This document shows, one piece after another, positions 7,306-16,684 of a stretch of 23,271 bases of DNA (within the stretch, counting starts at the first letter, position 1; the number at the start of each line of letters is the position of its first letter). The notes under the pieces are model-generated. The model was not told the origin of the DNA and searched no databases. It saw only the letters and a list, made by a program, of their open reading frames with translations. Source of the stretch: Stentor coeruleus (taxonomy: Eukaryota; Ciliophora; Heterotrichea; Heterotrichida; Stentoridae); assembly GCA_001970955.1 (NCBI GenBank), contig MPUH01001127.1, forward strand, positions 1 through 23,271. The letters run 5' to 3'. The translations under genes and the position numbers were made by a program.

Positions 7306-9801
7306 ATGAACTACAAACCAGTCGATATGGTCAAGTTCTCTATTATGTCCGAAGAAGACTATCAAAGAATGGCTCCACTTCTCGCCGATTTGACAAAAAA
7401 CGCCAAACTGGGTGTTTGCAAAGACATCATTTCACAGATCAAAAAAATCATCAAAAGCAAAAGCAACCCACCTCCACAAAAACTCCGATCCCTCAAACTT
7501 CTAAACGCTTGTATGATGGTTGGTAATGTGAATTTCCTTGTTTTCACACAGAAAAAAATCATGTCTCGGCTTGGAATCCTCGCAGGCTACAAAAAAGAAC
7601 TTGCCTTAGAACTAAGAGCTGAGAGTTTATTTGGCAAAGATAGTTCAAGTTCTATTGAAAATCGTTCAGCATCAATTGACTTTATAAACACTTTATTAGA
7701 ATATATAAAGCTTTGGGCAGCTGAATTTGGTAAAGCTCCAGATAAATCAGATAGTATTTTTTATACAACTTATATGAAACTAAAAGATGCAGGTGTTCGA
7801 TTTCCAACAAAACAAACTCAGAGAATTTCAATAGTAAAAGAAGAGAAAAAAGCTGCACCTGTTAAAAAAGCTTCAGGATTAGATGCTATAGAAAATATCC
7901 TCAAACTTTATGAGGAAAATACAGATGAGTCTTTAGCTCAAGATTATTTGCAGATGCTCCGAGCACAAAAACCTCATGTAGAAAGTGCTTTACAAGATGC
8001 CATGAATACAAGTAGTTCAGGGGAAATTGAATATTTACTATCTTTAATGGACAAAATTACATCAGCATTAGATAACACTGATCAAAGAATACAAAAAAAA
8101 TCTGAGAGTAAAAAATCTATGAATGCTTCACCAATAAAACTCCAGCCTACACCTGCATCAGCTTATATATCCCAAAGTTCAGAAAGATCTCCTGGTCAAC
8201 AATTTGATCTTTTTGAACTTGATTTAGCTCCTCAAGGAAGTTTTGAACGTGTTTCACTTCCTCAAAACCCTAAACCTTCAGCTTTTGCTACACATCAGCC
8301 AATTATTCTTAACCCTGTAGAAGGTGGTAATAATATGTTCCCAACACAGACTAGTAACAATATGTTTCCAAGTCAAAGCAGTAACAATAATATGTTTCCC
8401 CCTCCACAAGTTTCTTCTAATAACAACATGTTTCCTCCTTCACAAACTAGTAATAACATGTTCCCAAGCTCTGCAAATATGTTCCCTACACAACCTGTTA
8501 ATAGACCTAGTGTTGGGGTAAACATGTTCCCACAGCCAAAAGTTCAAGAAAAAGATAGCAATGATCAAACCCTTGCGGCAATTAAACTTGAGAATTCACA
8601 ACTAAAAGAAGCTCTTGATTTTGCTAAAAGTCAACTACAAGAACGTGATATTCTTATACAAAACCTAAAAAAATGTAATCAAGAAATCACAAGCCAAATA
8701 GAAGCTTTAAATGAACAACTAGCAAAAGCTCAGAAAAAAGTTTCTAAATGCAAAGATCATAAAGAACTACTAGGTGAAGCTTTAGAACATATTGAAAGAC
8801 TAGAAAATGAACTCAAACAAGCGCAAGCTTCTAAGCCAGTAGCAGTAAAAAAAAAGGAAGAAACCAAAGCAGACCTTTTTTTCGGCATCGATTCAGAACC
8901 TTCATCTAAAGACCCTGAAAAAAGACTTGAAAAAAAAACTACTTTGGATTTTGACCTAGATTTCATCTTATCCCCAGGTCCTAAAAAAGCCCCAGAGCCT
9001 CAATCATCAGTAAATTATCCAAATTTATTCGGATCACCATCTGAAATCGAAGCTCCAACTCAAATTACTATATCACAACCTACTAATGATTTACCATATA
9101 GAATGGGTAACTGTATGGAAATGGGTATGCTTTTAGATACCGAATCTTTGCAAATCGGGTTTCGAATCCAAAGACAAGCTTTTGAGATTTTTTGTTGTAT
9201 TTTTATAGGAAACAAACTAGCTGAGCCTATAACTGAAATCATTACCGAACTTAGTGATGTTGCTATGGAAGCTATGCCTATGATGATGCAACCATTGAAA
9301 TCTACTGAAGAAGTTGCGACAAATGGTCAAGCGACAAGGATGATAAAAGCACAATTTATTGATGTTACATCGAAAATACCGAAAATATCTATAAAAATCA
9401 AATGGAAAACTATGCAAAGTACTATATTAAAACTACCACTTACTATTGCTAGGTTTATTGAAGCTAGACAGGAATTACCAACAAGTATATGGATGGAATG
9501 GAAAAAAATGGTTTTTGAAGAAGATACTTGTGTGATTAACTTAGCCCCATTTAGTAATATTGTTGAAATGTGCACATTTTTAATACTTGGTGGAGCTTTT
9601 AGGATTTATAGTACGCAGGAATTAGAAGATTTGTCCCCTACGCAAATACTTGGGGCAGGACAACTTTCTGATAGTTTGGTGATGTTTATGGTTAATGTTG
9701 TTCAGGGTGGAACACAGGCAAATTTCGCGATTAGGTGCAAGAATCTGACCTTGAGAAATGCTATTGCCCCGATTATTAAAGGACAAATTATTAGTATTTA
9801 A
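7306..9801 (+). CDS. VHS-GAT clathrin adaptor with alpha-adaptin ear
   Basis: An 831-residue intronless protein, probably a membrane-traffic adaptor. Residues about 10-165 resemble a VHS domain (KLRSLKLLNACMMVGN, LLEYIKLWAAEFG, then YMKLKDAGVRFP, the usual VHS end). Residues about 190-265 are helical and GAT-like. LFELD at 302-306 fits the clathrin-box consensus. Seven NMFP motifs lie at residues 343-409, followed by a coiled coil at about 428-510. The last 240 residues match the alpha-adaptin appendage: sandwich part (ESLQIGFRI, CIFIGNK) and platform part (LKLPLTIARFIEA, IWMEWKKM, ILGAGQL). The plan parallels GGA proteins (VHS-GAT-hinge-ear), but the ear is of AP-2 alpha type. The start is the first ATG after a C-rich 5' flank; stop is TAA. 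Confidence 0.87.
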   Translation: MNYKPVDMVKFSIMSEEDYQRMAPLLADLTKNAKLGVCKDIISQIKKIIKSKSNPPPQKLRSLKLLNACMMVGNVNFLVFTQKKIMSRLGILAGYKKELALELRAESLFGKDSSSSIENRSASIDFINTLLEYIKLWAAEFGKAPDKSDSIFYTTYMKLKDAGVRFPTKQTQRISIVKEEKKAAPVKKASGLDAIENILKLYEENTDESLAQDYLQMLRAQKPHVESALQDAMNTSSSGEIEYLLSLMDKITSALDNTDQRIQKKSESKKSMNASPIKLQPTPASAYISQSSERSPGQQFDLFELDLAPQGSFERVSLPQNPKPSAFATHQPIILNPVEGGNNMFPTQTSNNMFPSQSSNNNMFPPPQVSSNNNMFPPSQTSNNMFPSSANMFPTQPVNRPSVGVNMFPQPKVQEKDSNDQTLAAIKLENSQLKEALDFAKSQLQERDILIQNLKKCNQEITSQIEALNEQLAKAQKKVSKCKDHKELLGEALEHIERLENELKQAQASKPVAVKKKEETKADLFFGIDSEPSSKDPEKRLEKKTTLDFDLDFILSPGPKKAPEPQSSVNYPNLFGSPSEIEAPTQITISQPTNDLPYRMGNCMEMGMLLDTESLQIGFRIQRQAFEIFCCIFIGNKLAEPITEIITELSDVAMEAMPMMMQPLKSTEEVATNGQATRMIKAQFIDVTSKIPKISIKIKWKTMQSTILKLPLTIARFIEARQELPTSIWMEWKKMVFEEDTCVINLAPFSNIVEMCTFLILGGAFRIYSTQELEDLSPTQILGAGQLSDSLVMFMVNVVQGGTQANFAIRCKNLTLRNAIAPIIKGQIISI
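8332..8532 (+). repeat. Seven NMFP motifs inside the adaptor hinge
   Basis: NMFP occurs seven times in 67 residues, separated by Ser, Asn, Gln and Pro-rich linkers. It resembles the short linear motif arrays (NPF, DPF, DPW) that endocytic adaptors use to bind EH or ear domains, but the exact motif is not one I recognise. Confidence 0.85.
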
Positions 9802-10001
9802 TATATTAACTTTGGGAATAGGCATTTTAATCTGTTATTTTTTTATATGTTTTTTTTGAAGGGATTTATGTGATTTAGTATTGTGTGGGTTTTAGAAAAG
9901 TGTAGGACTTTGGAAAATGATGTTTGATGGAAGAATTTTTTTTATTTTTTGATGAGTATTTTGTTTATGATGCTAAATAAAAAATCTAGATTGGTATAGA
10001 A

Positions 10002-10670
10002 ATGGAAAGTAAAAATTTTACTTCAGGATTCACGTCGTTTTTAGATAAAGCTGGGAGCATAACTAGAAGTGGATTAGTGTCTGGAGCAAAAGTTTTAGCT
10101 AAAGGTATTGATAAAACTAGTGAGTTGTTGAAGAAAAACACTGTGGAGCATACCGAAAAAGCAGATATAAAAATTCTCCCTCAAATAGAAACTGCAAGCA
10201 AAACAACATCATTTATCATAGAAAACTCCCAAAAACTCTTAGGCAAAGCAGTAAACAAAACATTTAACATAACAGAAAAAGCTTGGAACTCAATGCCAGA
10301 ATCAGAAGCCATGAAAAAATTCCGCCAACACAAAGCTGTAAAAATAGGCTTAGAAGTTGGTAAAGCAGGAGCAGGGGCTGGTATCAACATAATAGGAGGT
10401 CTTTCAGAAGGTTTATCTTTAATAACAGATTCAAGTGTTAAAGCAACAATAAATATAGTCGATCACAAATATGGAGAAAATGCAGCCAAAGCAACAAAAG
10501 AAACTTTTAATATAGCTAGTGACATGATTGGTGCATATCAAATGTCATATAAAACAGGGATTTTATGTGTTTCTGCAGCTCAAGCAATGAAAGCTAAAGA
10601 AGAAGAAGAAAAAGAAAATGAATCTAAAATCATATCAATCATGAATAGTCTTTTTAGTATTACTATTTAA
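10002..10670 (+). CDS. Senescence/spartin-domain protein
   Basis: A 222-residue protein resembling the senescence domain of spartin (SPG20) and plant ERD7, which binds lipids and lipid droplets. Seen: an N-terminal SGLVSGAKVLAKGIDKTSELL segment, then Gly/Ala-rich amphipathic stretches (VGKAGAGAGINIIGGL), the characteristic VDHKYGENAAKATKETFNIASDM, and a C-terminal Glu/Lys run. It lacks an N-terminal MIT domain, so it is shorter than animal spartin. It follows the adaptor gene by 200 nt of G/T-rich sequence and converges on the TTLL gene; only 9 nt separate the two stops. Stop is TAA. Confidence 0.8.
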   Translation: MESKNFTSGFTSFLDKAGSITRSGLVSGAKVLAKGIDKTSELLKKNTVEHTEKADIKILPQIETASKTTSFIIENSQKLLGKAVNKTFNITEKAWNSMPESEAMKKFRQHKAVKIGLEVGKAGAGAGINIIGGLSEGLSLITDSSVKATINIVDHKYGENAAKATKETFNIASDMIGAYQMSYKTGILCVSAAQAMKAKEEEEKENESKIISIMNSLFSITI

Positions 10671-10679
10671 TATAAATTA

Positions 10680-12845
10680 TCAATCATCTATACAAGATGT
10701 GTCTGATGCATATAATTCATCGTAAATTTCATTTTCATCTGTAGATAATGTTTTAAGTAGTTTTTCTAATAAAATTTTATCAACTGTTTCTGATGAAAAA
10801 ATAAGCTCGAATTTGTTTTCTGGAATATCATTAGCACCCATAGTCCTTTTTAGATAAGAATTTGGTTCTTGAAAAATAGGATCAAGGCATATACGAAGAG
10901 CATTTTCTATCATATTTGGGATAATTCTTGATAAATGTGCAGATGAGAGCTCAAGGCAGGGATTTGTGTTAGCTTCAATCAACCATGGTTTAAGATCAGA
11001 ATCCAATAAAAAATCGTATCCAAAAATTTCAAATGAATGTTCTCTTCTATTAAGATCTATTTTTAAAAACACAGATTTTATTGTATCTGTGACTATATTT
11101 TTTATTTTTGGTAAGATATCTTCAATGAAATTTGCATCTTTTTCTGGCATATATGTATCAATATATTTTTGGAAATCATTATATGACATTTTATTCCCAT
11201 TTTCAAATTTTCCATAGTCCTCAGCATATTTTTGCACAGCATCATTAGTCAAATGTATTAATCTATTCGTCACACTAAGGGAAAATGGTTTAGAAGTTGT
11301 GCGTAAATAGCCTTCAGTAAAAAAATATCCTTGAATAACTCCATTAAAACCTGTAACTAATGCAAAACACCGAATATCAAATTTCCTTTTATGCACAAGG
11401 AAAGGGTTTTCAATATATTTCTGGACAATATAAGTTTTCTGTCCTATGGTTGATAAAGGTAAGGATTTTATGATTTCTCTAACTTCATCAAGTGTGTTGC
11501 ATACACAAATCCCATTACCTCTATTTGAGTTTTCACCAGGTTTGACAATCCATAAATTTGCTAACCTCTTCCCTTGCTCATCGATAAAAACCTCAAAAGT
11601 CCTAAAACACAACTCAAACTCTTTGAAACTTGGGTCATCAATATGCTTAACATGATAAGTTATAGGGACAACATCAAAAATATCCTGCCCAATAACGTTA
11701 TAATAATATCTTAGGTTGAAAAAAAGAGCTTTTTTATTAGCCAAATGATAATTATGTTCCATTTTGTTATGCATTTTTACCTTTGAACTATCGATATTCA
11801 CTGTTTTAAGCATAGCAAAATGTGCAGAACGAGTTATAAGATTAAACCCAAGCCCTTCAACATCAACAAAAAGTGGTTTTGATTCAGTATTATAATATCT
11901 GATATTAGTACTAATCATAACTGGACTTTGTAACTCAATTTCATGTTCAACTGTATTTTTTTCTAAACTCAAAAGAAACTCTTGATTTTTCCATTGTGTC
12001 CATATGAAATTAGCAGAGTCCATATCATTTTTATTTACTCTAGTCCACCACCAGCGTGTTTTCAAACACTGTTTTATAAGTTTTGAATTGTTACCTTTAC
12101 CTATATAATATTTATAAGTCCAATAATTATCTGAAAAATTTGATATTTCAATCCCATTGCTTTTGTTTATATGACTATAAAAAGATTTAAACAATTGGGG
12201 TTTAGCTTTAGTTATCCATTCTTTATCTTTAACCGCATCTTTTAATGGAGCTTTTTTTATTCTTTTTGGTGTTCTGGTTCTTATAACTGGGGTGTTTTTT
12301 CTCATTGAATAACTTTCTATATGTGCTTCTATTGAAGAAGTTGCACTAGTTGAGTTTCTTTTTTGCCTGTTTCTAATTTGATAAATACTCATTTGGCTTT
12401 TTTGGATAATCAAAAAACTATTCCTATAAGGCATGCATCGATTATAAAAGTCTTTATGGTTGTTTTTTGATATAAAATTTGTTATATTTCCTTTATCTGG
12501 AGAGCTTCTTGTTTTACTTGAAACTTCCCTTTTCCCATGAAGTCTTCTGATTTGAATTCCTTTCTCCACTTGATGATTATCGATTTTTGTTGATGGTTGT
12601 GGAGATACTACTGTTTGTCTTGATATTTTTTTTTCTCTTGATAACTTTTTATTATTTGTTTGAGGAATTATCCTTGGAGATATTCTACTACAAGTTACTA
12701 GACGATGTACTCTCATTGGATTTACAAGAATTTCACTTAGAGCTTGTTGGATTCTTGAAGGATGAGCATTTTTAGATGAAAGGTTTAAGGATGGAGATGA
12801 GTTAAGCTTTTGTGTATTGGTATATGCAGTGCAGCTTGCTTGCAT
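10680..12845 (-). CDS. Tubulin tyrosine ligase-like (TTLL) polymodification enzyme
   Basis: A 721-residue protein of the TTLL family, ATP-grasp ligases that add glutamate or glycine chains to tubulin tails in cilia. Residues 1-220 are basic and low complexity. The catalytic part starts near residue 240 (NYWTYKYYIGKG, FIWTQW). Landmarks: HLANKKALFFNLRYYY, the nucleotide-binding LWIVKPGENSNRGNGI, KRKFDIRCFALV, GYFFTEGYLRTTSKPFSLS, RLIHLTNDAVQKYAEDYGKF, and the C-terminal WLIEANTNPCLELSS carrying the metal-binding Glu and Asn. The catalytic core looks intact. Glutamylase versus glycylase cannot be decided here; the long HLTNDAVQK insert is typical of ciliate paralogues. It ends GAT GAT TGA TAA, so either TGA (10680-10682) or TAA (10677-10679) terminates it. 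Confidence 0.92.
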   Translation of the reverse strand: MQASCTAYTNTQKLNSSPSLNLSSKNAHPSRIQQALSEILVNPMRVHRLVTCSRISPRIIPQTNNKKLSREKKISRQTVVSPQPSTKIDNHQVEKGIQIRRLHGKREVSSKTRSSPDKGNITNFISKNNHKDFYNRCMPYRNSFLIIQKSQMSIYQIRNRQKRNSTSATSSIEAHIESYSMRKNTPVIRTRTPKRIKKAPLKDAVKDKEWITKAKPQLFKSFYSHINKSNGIEISNFSDNYWTYKYYIGKGNNSKLIKQCLKTRWWWTRVNKNDMDSANFIWTQWKNQEFLLSLEKNTVEHEIELQSPVMISTNIRYYNTESKPLFVDVEGLGFNLITRSAHFAMLKTVNIDSSKVKMHNKMEHNYHLANKKALFFNLRYYYNVIGQDIFDVVPITYHVKHIDDPSFKEFELCFRTFEVFIDEQGKRLANLWIVKPGENSNRGNGICVCNTLDEVREIIKSLPLSTIGQKTYIVQKYIENPFLVHKRKFDIRCFALVTGFNGVIQGYFFTEGYLRTTSKPFSLSVTNRLIHLTNDAVQKYAEDYGKFENGNKMSYNDFQKYIDTYMPEKDANFIEDILPKIKNIVTDTIKSVFLKIDLNRREHSFEIFGYDFLLDSDLKPWLIEANTNPCLELSSAHLSRIIPNMIENALRICLDPIFQEPNSYLKRTMGANDIPENKFELIFSSETVDKILLEKLLKTLSTDENEIYDELYASDTSCIDD

Positions 12846-13251
12846 ATTTTTGTATTTTAGAAGATGAGGATGGAATAGAAAATGTGGGCTTTGATTAGTT
12901 AGGAATTAGGAAAAAAGATAAGTTTTTGGATAGGATAAGTTAAAGGTGGATTTTTGTGTGAAAGTTTTGATAAAATTAAAGTGAGTAATTTGAAATTGTA
13001 CTAAAAAATATGAAAATTTTGGTTTTTATAACTGTTGTTAGAAAATGGAAGTTTTAAATTATGTGTATAAGAATTGACCCCGAGTGTGATTGACTCTATT
13101 AAAACCAAACCAAAATTTCTAATTTCACCCAAAATTATTAAATCCAATTATTTCTTTCACAATTTCAACTATCAAACTTCACACCATTATTTTATTAACA
13201 CTCTTTATCTAAATGATTATATTAAAACTTTTATTCAGACAAATCAAATCT
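12846..13251. promoter_or_regulatory. Spacer between CDC14-TBC 3' end and TTLL 5' end
   Basis: No gene is seen. Plus-strand composition switches near 13075: 12901-12960 has 18 G and no C, while 13141-13200 has no G and 14 C. The left half is upstream of TTLL and the right half downstream of the CDC14-TBC gene. A frame at 13074-13274 is low complexity and rejected. Confidence 0.5.
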
Positions 13252-15761
13252 TTATTCCAAATCCCCTGGACTAAGAAAACTAGATATTTGCATAAAAGAT
13301 TTCTTAACACTTGTTGTTGTCGGCAAACGTTTTAAAAAGCAAATCTCTTCAACATCACTATCATCATTATCTAATATATCTTCAGTTTCAGTTTCATAAT
13401 GACAAAGGTGATTTTTTTTCCCAATCATATAATTTTCTTCAAACTTATACATATTACCAGCATCAAATATTATTGGATATGGATGAGTATCTAAAAACTC
13501 TTCAACAACTTGTATATCACAACAACTAAAAGTTAAAAAACTATCTGTAATAAAAACTTTCTGTTTACATTCTTCTTCATTTTGACACATTATCCCTACA
13601 CTTTTTAAGAATTTTTTAGGTTCATCTAGTTCAGGAAATCTACATATAAACTCATTGACTACTTCTTTTTCTAATATTGATTTTAGTTTTTTGATTAAAA
13701 TTGATTTTATTCTGAAATTCCTTTTGAGTAATGCNTTGATTTTAGTTTTTTGATTAAAATTGATTTTATTCTGAAATTCCTTTTGAGTAATGCTTGGTTA
13801 AATAATTCAATATCGTAAAGATTTTTACACCCTTTATCAATTGCCCCAAGGAGCTGGACGAATTCAGTTTTGTTCATTATATCTTTTTTTAGTATCCAAA
13901 GGGTTGCTAGGCCGATTTGATAGATGGAGTTGGTTCCATGTAAGAAAATTATGTCCCATAAATGCTTGACTATATCTTTTTTGAATGTAAATCCAAACAT
14001 ACAGATGAACCATTGGACAGTGAAAAGACAGGAGTCGACTCCAACTTTTTCCATATGTCTGCACATTTTTTGCAATTTTATACGAAAAAGATAGTCAAAG
14101 ATTTTCTGATCCAAAATCACACCACGCATACTAGTAAAATACTCTAAAGGTAAGTACCTCTCTATAATCTGCACATACATCCAAAAAGCTTCCTCTTCAC
14201 CAAACCCAAACAACAATAGCAAAGCTACAACAAAATTCAACCCTTGACAATACCCAACATTAGGATTTCTATACGAATACGCTAATAAAATTTCTTTCAA
14301 CTCCAACCTACTAAAGCTTTTATCATAAGGAAAAGTTCTATCTAAATCCTTATCAATCTGCTTAGAAGCTCTCGTTTCTACAAGTGGTCTTGATGTTTTT
14401 AAAAACTGATAATAATTCGGATTATCCTTCATCAAACATTCTGCTCCTGTAACTTCAAACCAAATCTAATTTGCTTTCACCATTTTACGATTACGTTCAT
14501 GTATCAAATGTACACTATAATTGTTTCTACCAAAAGCATTTGATTTCATAATACTCATATTTACTTACTTTTTTTTTCCATAAAGTTTAAGAAGAACAGG
14601 GTCAATTCTCACAAGCTGATTGTATTTGGTTTTGTATTTTACAGGGCTTTCACTACGTTCGTCATCATTATTAACATATTCTATCATAGAATGTGAACTC
14701 AACCTTGCAGCTTGTCCTAAGTCTCCAAATTCAGCTTTATATTGTTCATAAGGGGTCATTGTTGGTGTTCTAGCTTCAAAAAGTCCTTTTAAGCACTGAT
14801 AATATTCACATAAAAAGTGTTGTTGGGGACCAAGGACCGATCCTGATCTACACATTCTAGCCCAAGCAATAAACTCATGTCCAGTAAAATCGTAGTTTTT
14901 TATAACAAAACATCCAATTATTGTTGCTGTCCTGCCAAGACCAGCTTGGCAATGAACTGCAATAGCCTGTTCTTTTTCACAAATATCAAAAAACTTTTGA
15001 ATTACTTCATCATCAGGCACACTCCCATCAGCAAAAAACAACTCATAATGTTTCATCCCTTTTTTCTTAAATTTTGATGAGTCATATGTAACATTATTCA
15101 ACCTAACTACTGCTGTAACTTTCATTGAACCAAATATGTCGACATATTGTTCTGGGGTCAGCCCAGGCTGACCAACTTTAGTTACAGGGTTTCCAAAAGC
15201 TATAAATTTATCTGGGACAATCCAATTAAAGTTACCATTAGTCACTTGATTATAATGATCATAAGTCTCACAATCGAAAGTTTCAATGTTAATCCAATTT
15301 AAATTTTTAGCTTTGACTAAAGCTTCTAAGCAGTCTATGATACAAAGTTCAAATGAACTACCTTCTGAACTTGCATCTCTAAAGAATAAGAAACGTGGTA
15401 ATGATGAGAATGGGGCCCAAGCTTCGCTTGGGGTACGATTTAAGACTAAAACTTGATATGCGCATATAAGCAAAGCAGAATTAGCTCTTTTAGCAGGAAC
15501 AATGGATGTATAGTTATAAATTGGGATTTTAGAATGCTCATCAGAGGATAAGAGACTATTGACAGTTCTGCAATATTTGCAAATCATTGATAAATCAAGT
15601 GGGCCGAAATCAGTATTGTATGGAAGGTAGACTAGGGTCTATATAAAAAGTACATCGTCTATTGAGAAAGAGTAAATCTTTGGCTTGTTTGGAGGTTGCT
15701 TGTCACAGTACCAATACAAGCGCCGAGGGATTATTTCTACGGTCTGGCTGACTTGATACAT
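13252..15761 (-). CDS. CDC14 dual-specificity phosphatase joined to a TBC RabGAP
   Basis: The N-terminal part is CDC14: RRLYWYC, YSFSIDD, LVYLPYNTDFGPLDLS and the active site HCQAGLGRT (His265, Cys266). CDC14 enzymes dephosphorylate CDK sites in mitotic exit and ciliogenesis. The C-terminal part is a TBC Rab GTPase-activating domain close to the GRTP1 type: IWFEVTGAECLM, DLDRTFP with Arg finger 460, GYCQGLNFV with Gln finger 491, and WFICMFG. Three 15-nt introns are removed (15639-15653, 14554-14568, 14466-14480). The middle one is what joins the two domains. If it is not an intron, CDC14 stops at TAA 14565-14567 and TBC starts at ATG 14558, only 6 nt later. A 58-bp duplication with an N (13677-13793) breaks the frame; collapsing one copy plus N gives a continuous protein of about 801 residues ending at TAA 13252. 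The C-terminal 150 residues are acidic and unrecognised. Confidence 0.8.
13677..13793. repeat. 58-bp perfect duplication flanking one N (assembly artefact)
   Basis: 13677-13734 and 13736-13793 are identical and separated by a single N at 13735. The 59 extra bases shift the TBC frame to a premature stop at 13707. Removing one copy plus the N restores a long frame to TAA at 13252. This fits two contig ends that overlap but were not merged. Confidence 0.9.
14466..14480 (-). other. 15-nt intron inside the TBC region
   Basis: Coding strand GTGAAAGCAAATTAG. Splicing joins HERNRKM to IWFEVTGAE, the start of the TBC domain, and removes an in-frame TAG. Confidence 0.9.
14554..14568 (-). other. 15-nt intron joining CDC14 to TBC
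   Basis: Coding strand GTAAGTAAATATGAG. It contains the apparent CDC14 stop TAA and the apparent TBC start ATG. Splicing gives KLYGKKNIMKSNAFGRN in a single frame. The length and GT...AG ends match the other introns; the -GAG end is slightly unusual next to -TAG and -CAG. Confidence 0.68.
15639..15653 (-). other. 15-nt intron in CDC14
   Basis: Coding strand GTACTTTTTATATAG. Splicing joins FSIDD to TLVYLPYNTDFGPLD, rebuilding the conserved CDC14 N-terminal motif and removing an in-frame TAG. Confidence 0.95.
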
Positions 15762-16684
15762 ATTCTTATTAAGTATACTTAAAAATTTATATATGCTCTT
15801 TTGATAATGATTTTTGATGAGTTTTGAAAATGTTTGAAGGTATTGTGGGGAAATTTTGTAGGGTTAAGGTAAATACTTTTTGTGTTTTTAAGAAGAAATT
15901 AATGGAGTTTAATAGGGTTAAATATGATGAAATGCTGATAAGAAAGATGTGGGAATTTTGAAAATGTGATAGAGAAGAGGATTGAGAGAGAGGATTTGGG
16001 GGGTTAAGGATGAAGAATTAGGGTTTTGATATGAGATATAGGATTTTGATGGGTATTGATATAGAGTTTTTTATTTTTGAAAATAAAAAAATACTGTTTG
16101 ATGAGATTTTGTTTGGGAGGGTTGCGATTTTGATAGTGTTTTGTGTTTAGTAATTTTTAATGAATTTTTATTTCAAATCAACTCTTTTCAAATTAGACTG
16201 TTAATAACCTCTACATCCAAAGTCTCTTTATTTTTAAAAAAATTACAATCTAAATCACAAAAAAATATAATATACCCAGTCTTTATTACCTGTATATTTT
16301 CAAATAAATTTTATATTATTCCAATACAAAATGCATCAGCCAAAATCTTATTTTCTTAACCTTTAAAACATATCAAAAACCTCCATACAAAAAAAAACAC
16401 CCAACCATCCTAATTTCTTATATAAAATCCTTAAACCTTCAATATTTCCATATCTCAACTATAATTTATCTTATTTGCGGTAATATGATATTTCTTCTTC
16501 AATCTTCTCTATCTCTTAACCTAACCTTTAAAACATACTTCTTATAAACCACCCTTAGCACAAACACCCAACTCTAAAATCCTATCCCCATCCTTTTTCA
16601 TACCATAAAATCCTCAAAGCCTAATCCACTCTTTACCCATCATCTCAAGACAATATTTAGATGTATAAACTATTAGCTTTTAAT
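15762..16684. promoter_or_regulatory. Spacer between eS21 3' end and CDC14-TBC 5' end
   Basis: No gene or RNA is recognised in 923 nt. Plus-strand composition flips near 16140: 15841-15900 has 15 G and 1 C, while 16501-16560 has 1 G and 18 C. The G-rich half (C-rich on the coding strand) is the putative CDC14-TBC promoter. A frame at 16141-16359 lacks an ATG start and is low complexity, so it is rejected. Confidence 0.5.

Noticed and set aside
7038..7526. Plus-strand frame overlapping the adaptor start
   Set aside because: Low-complexity C-rich leader plus an out-of-frame reading of the VHS domain; the 7306 frame has the conserved domain.
16141..16359. 72-codon plus-strand frame in the eS21/CDC14 spacer
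   Set aside because: No ATG start, low complexity, and it coincides with a C-rich, G-poor spacer half.
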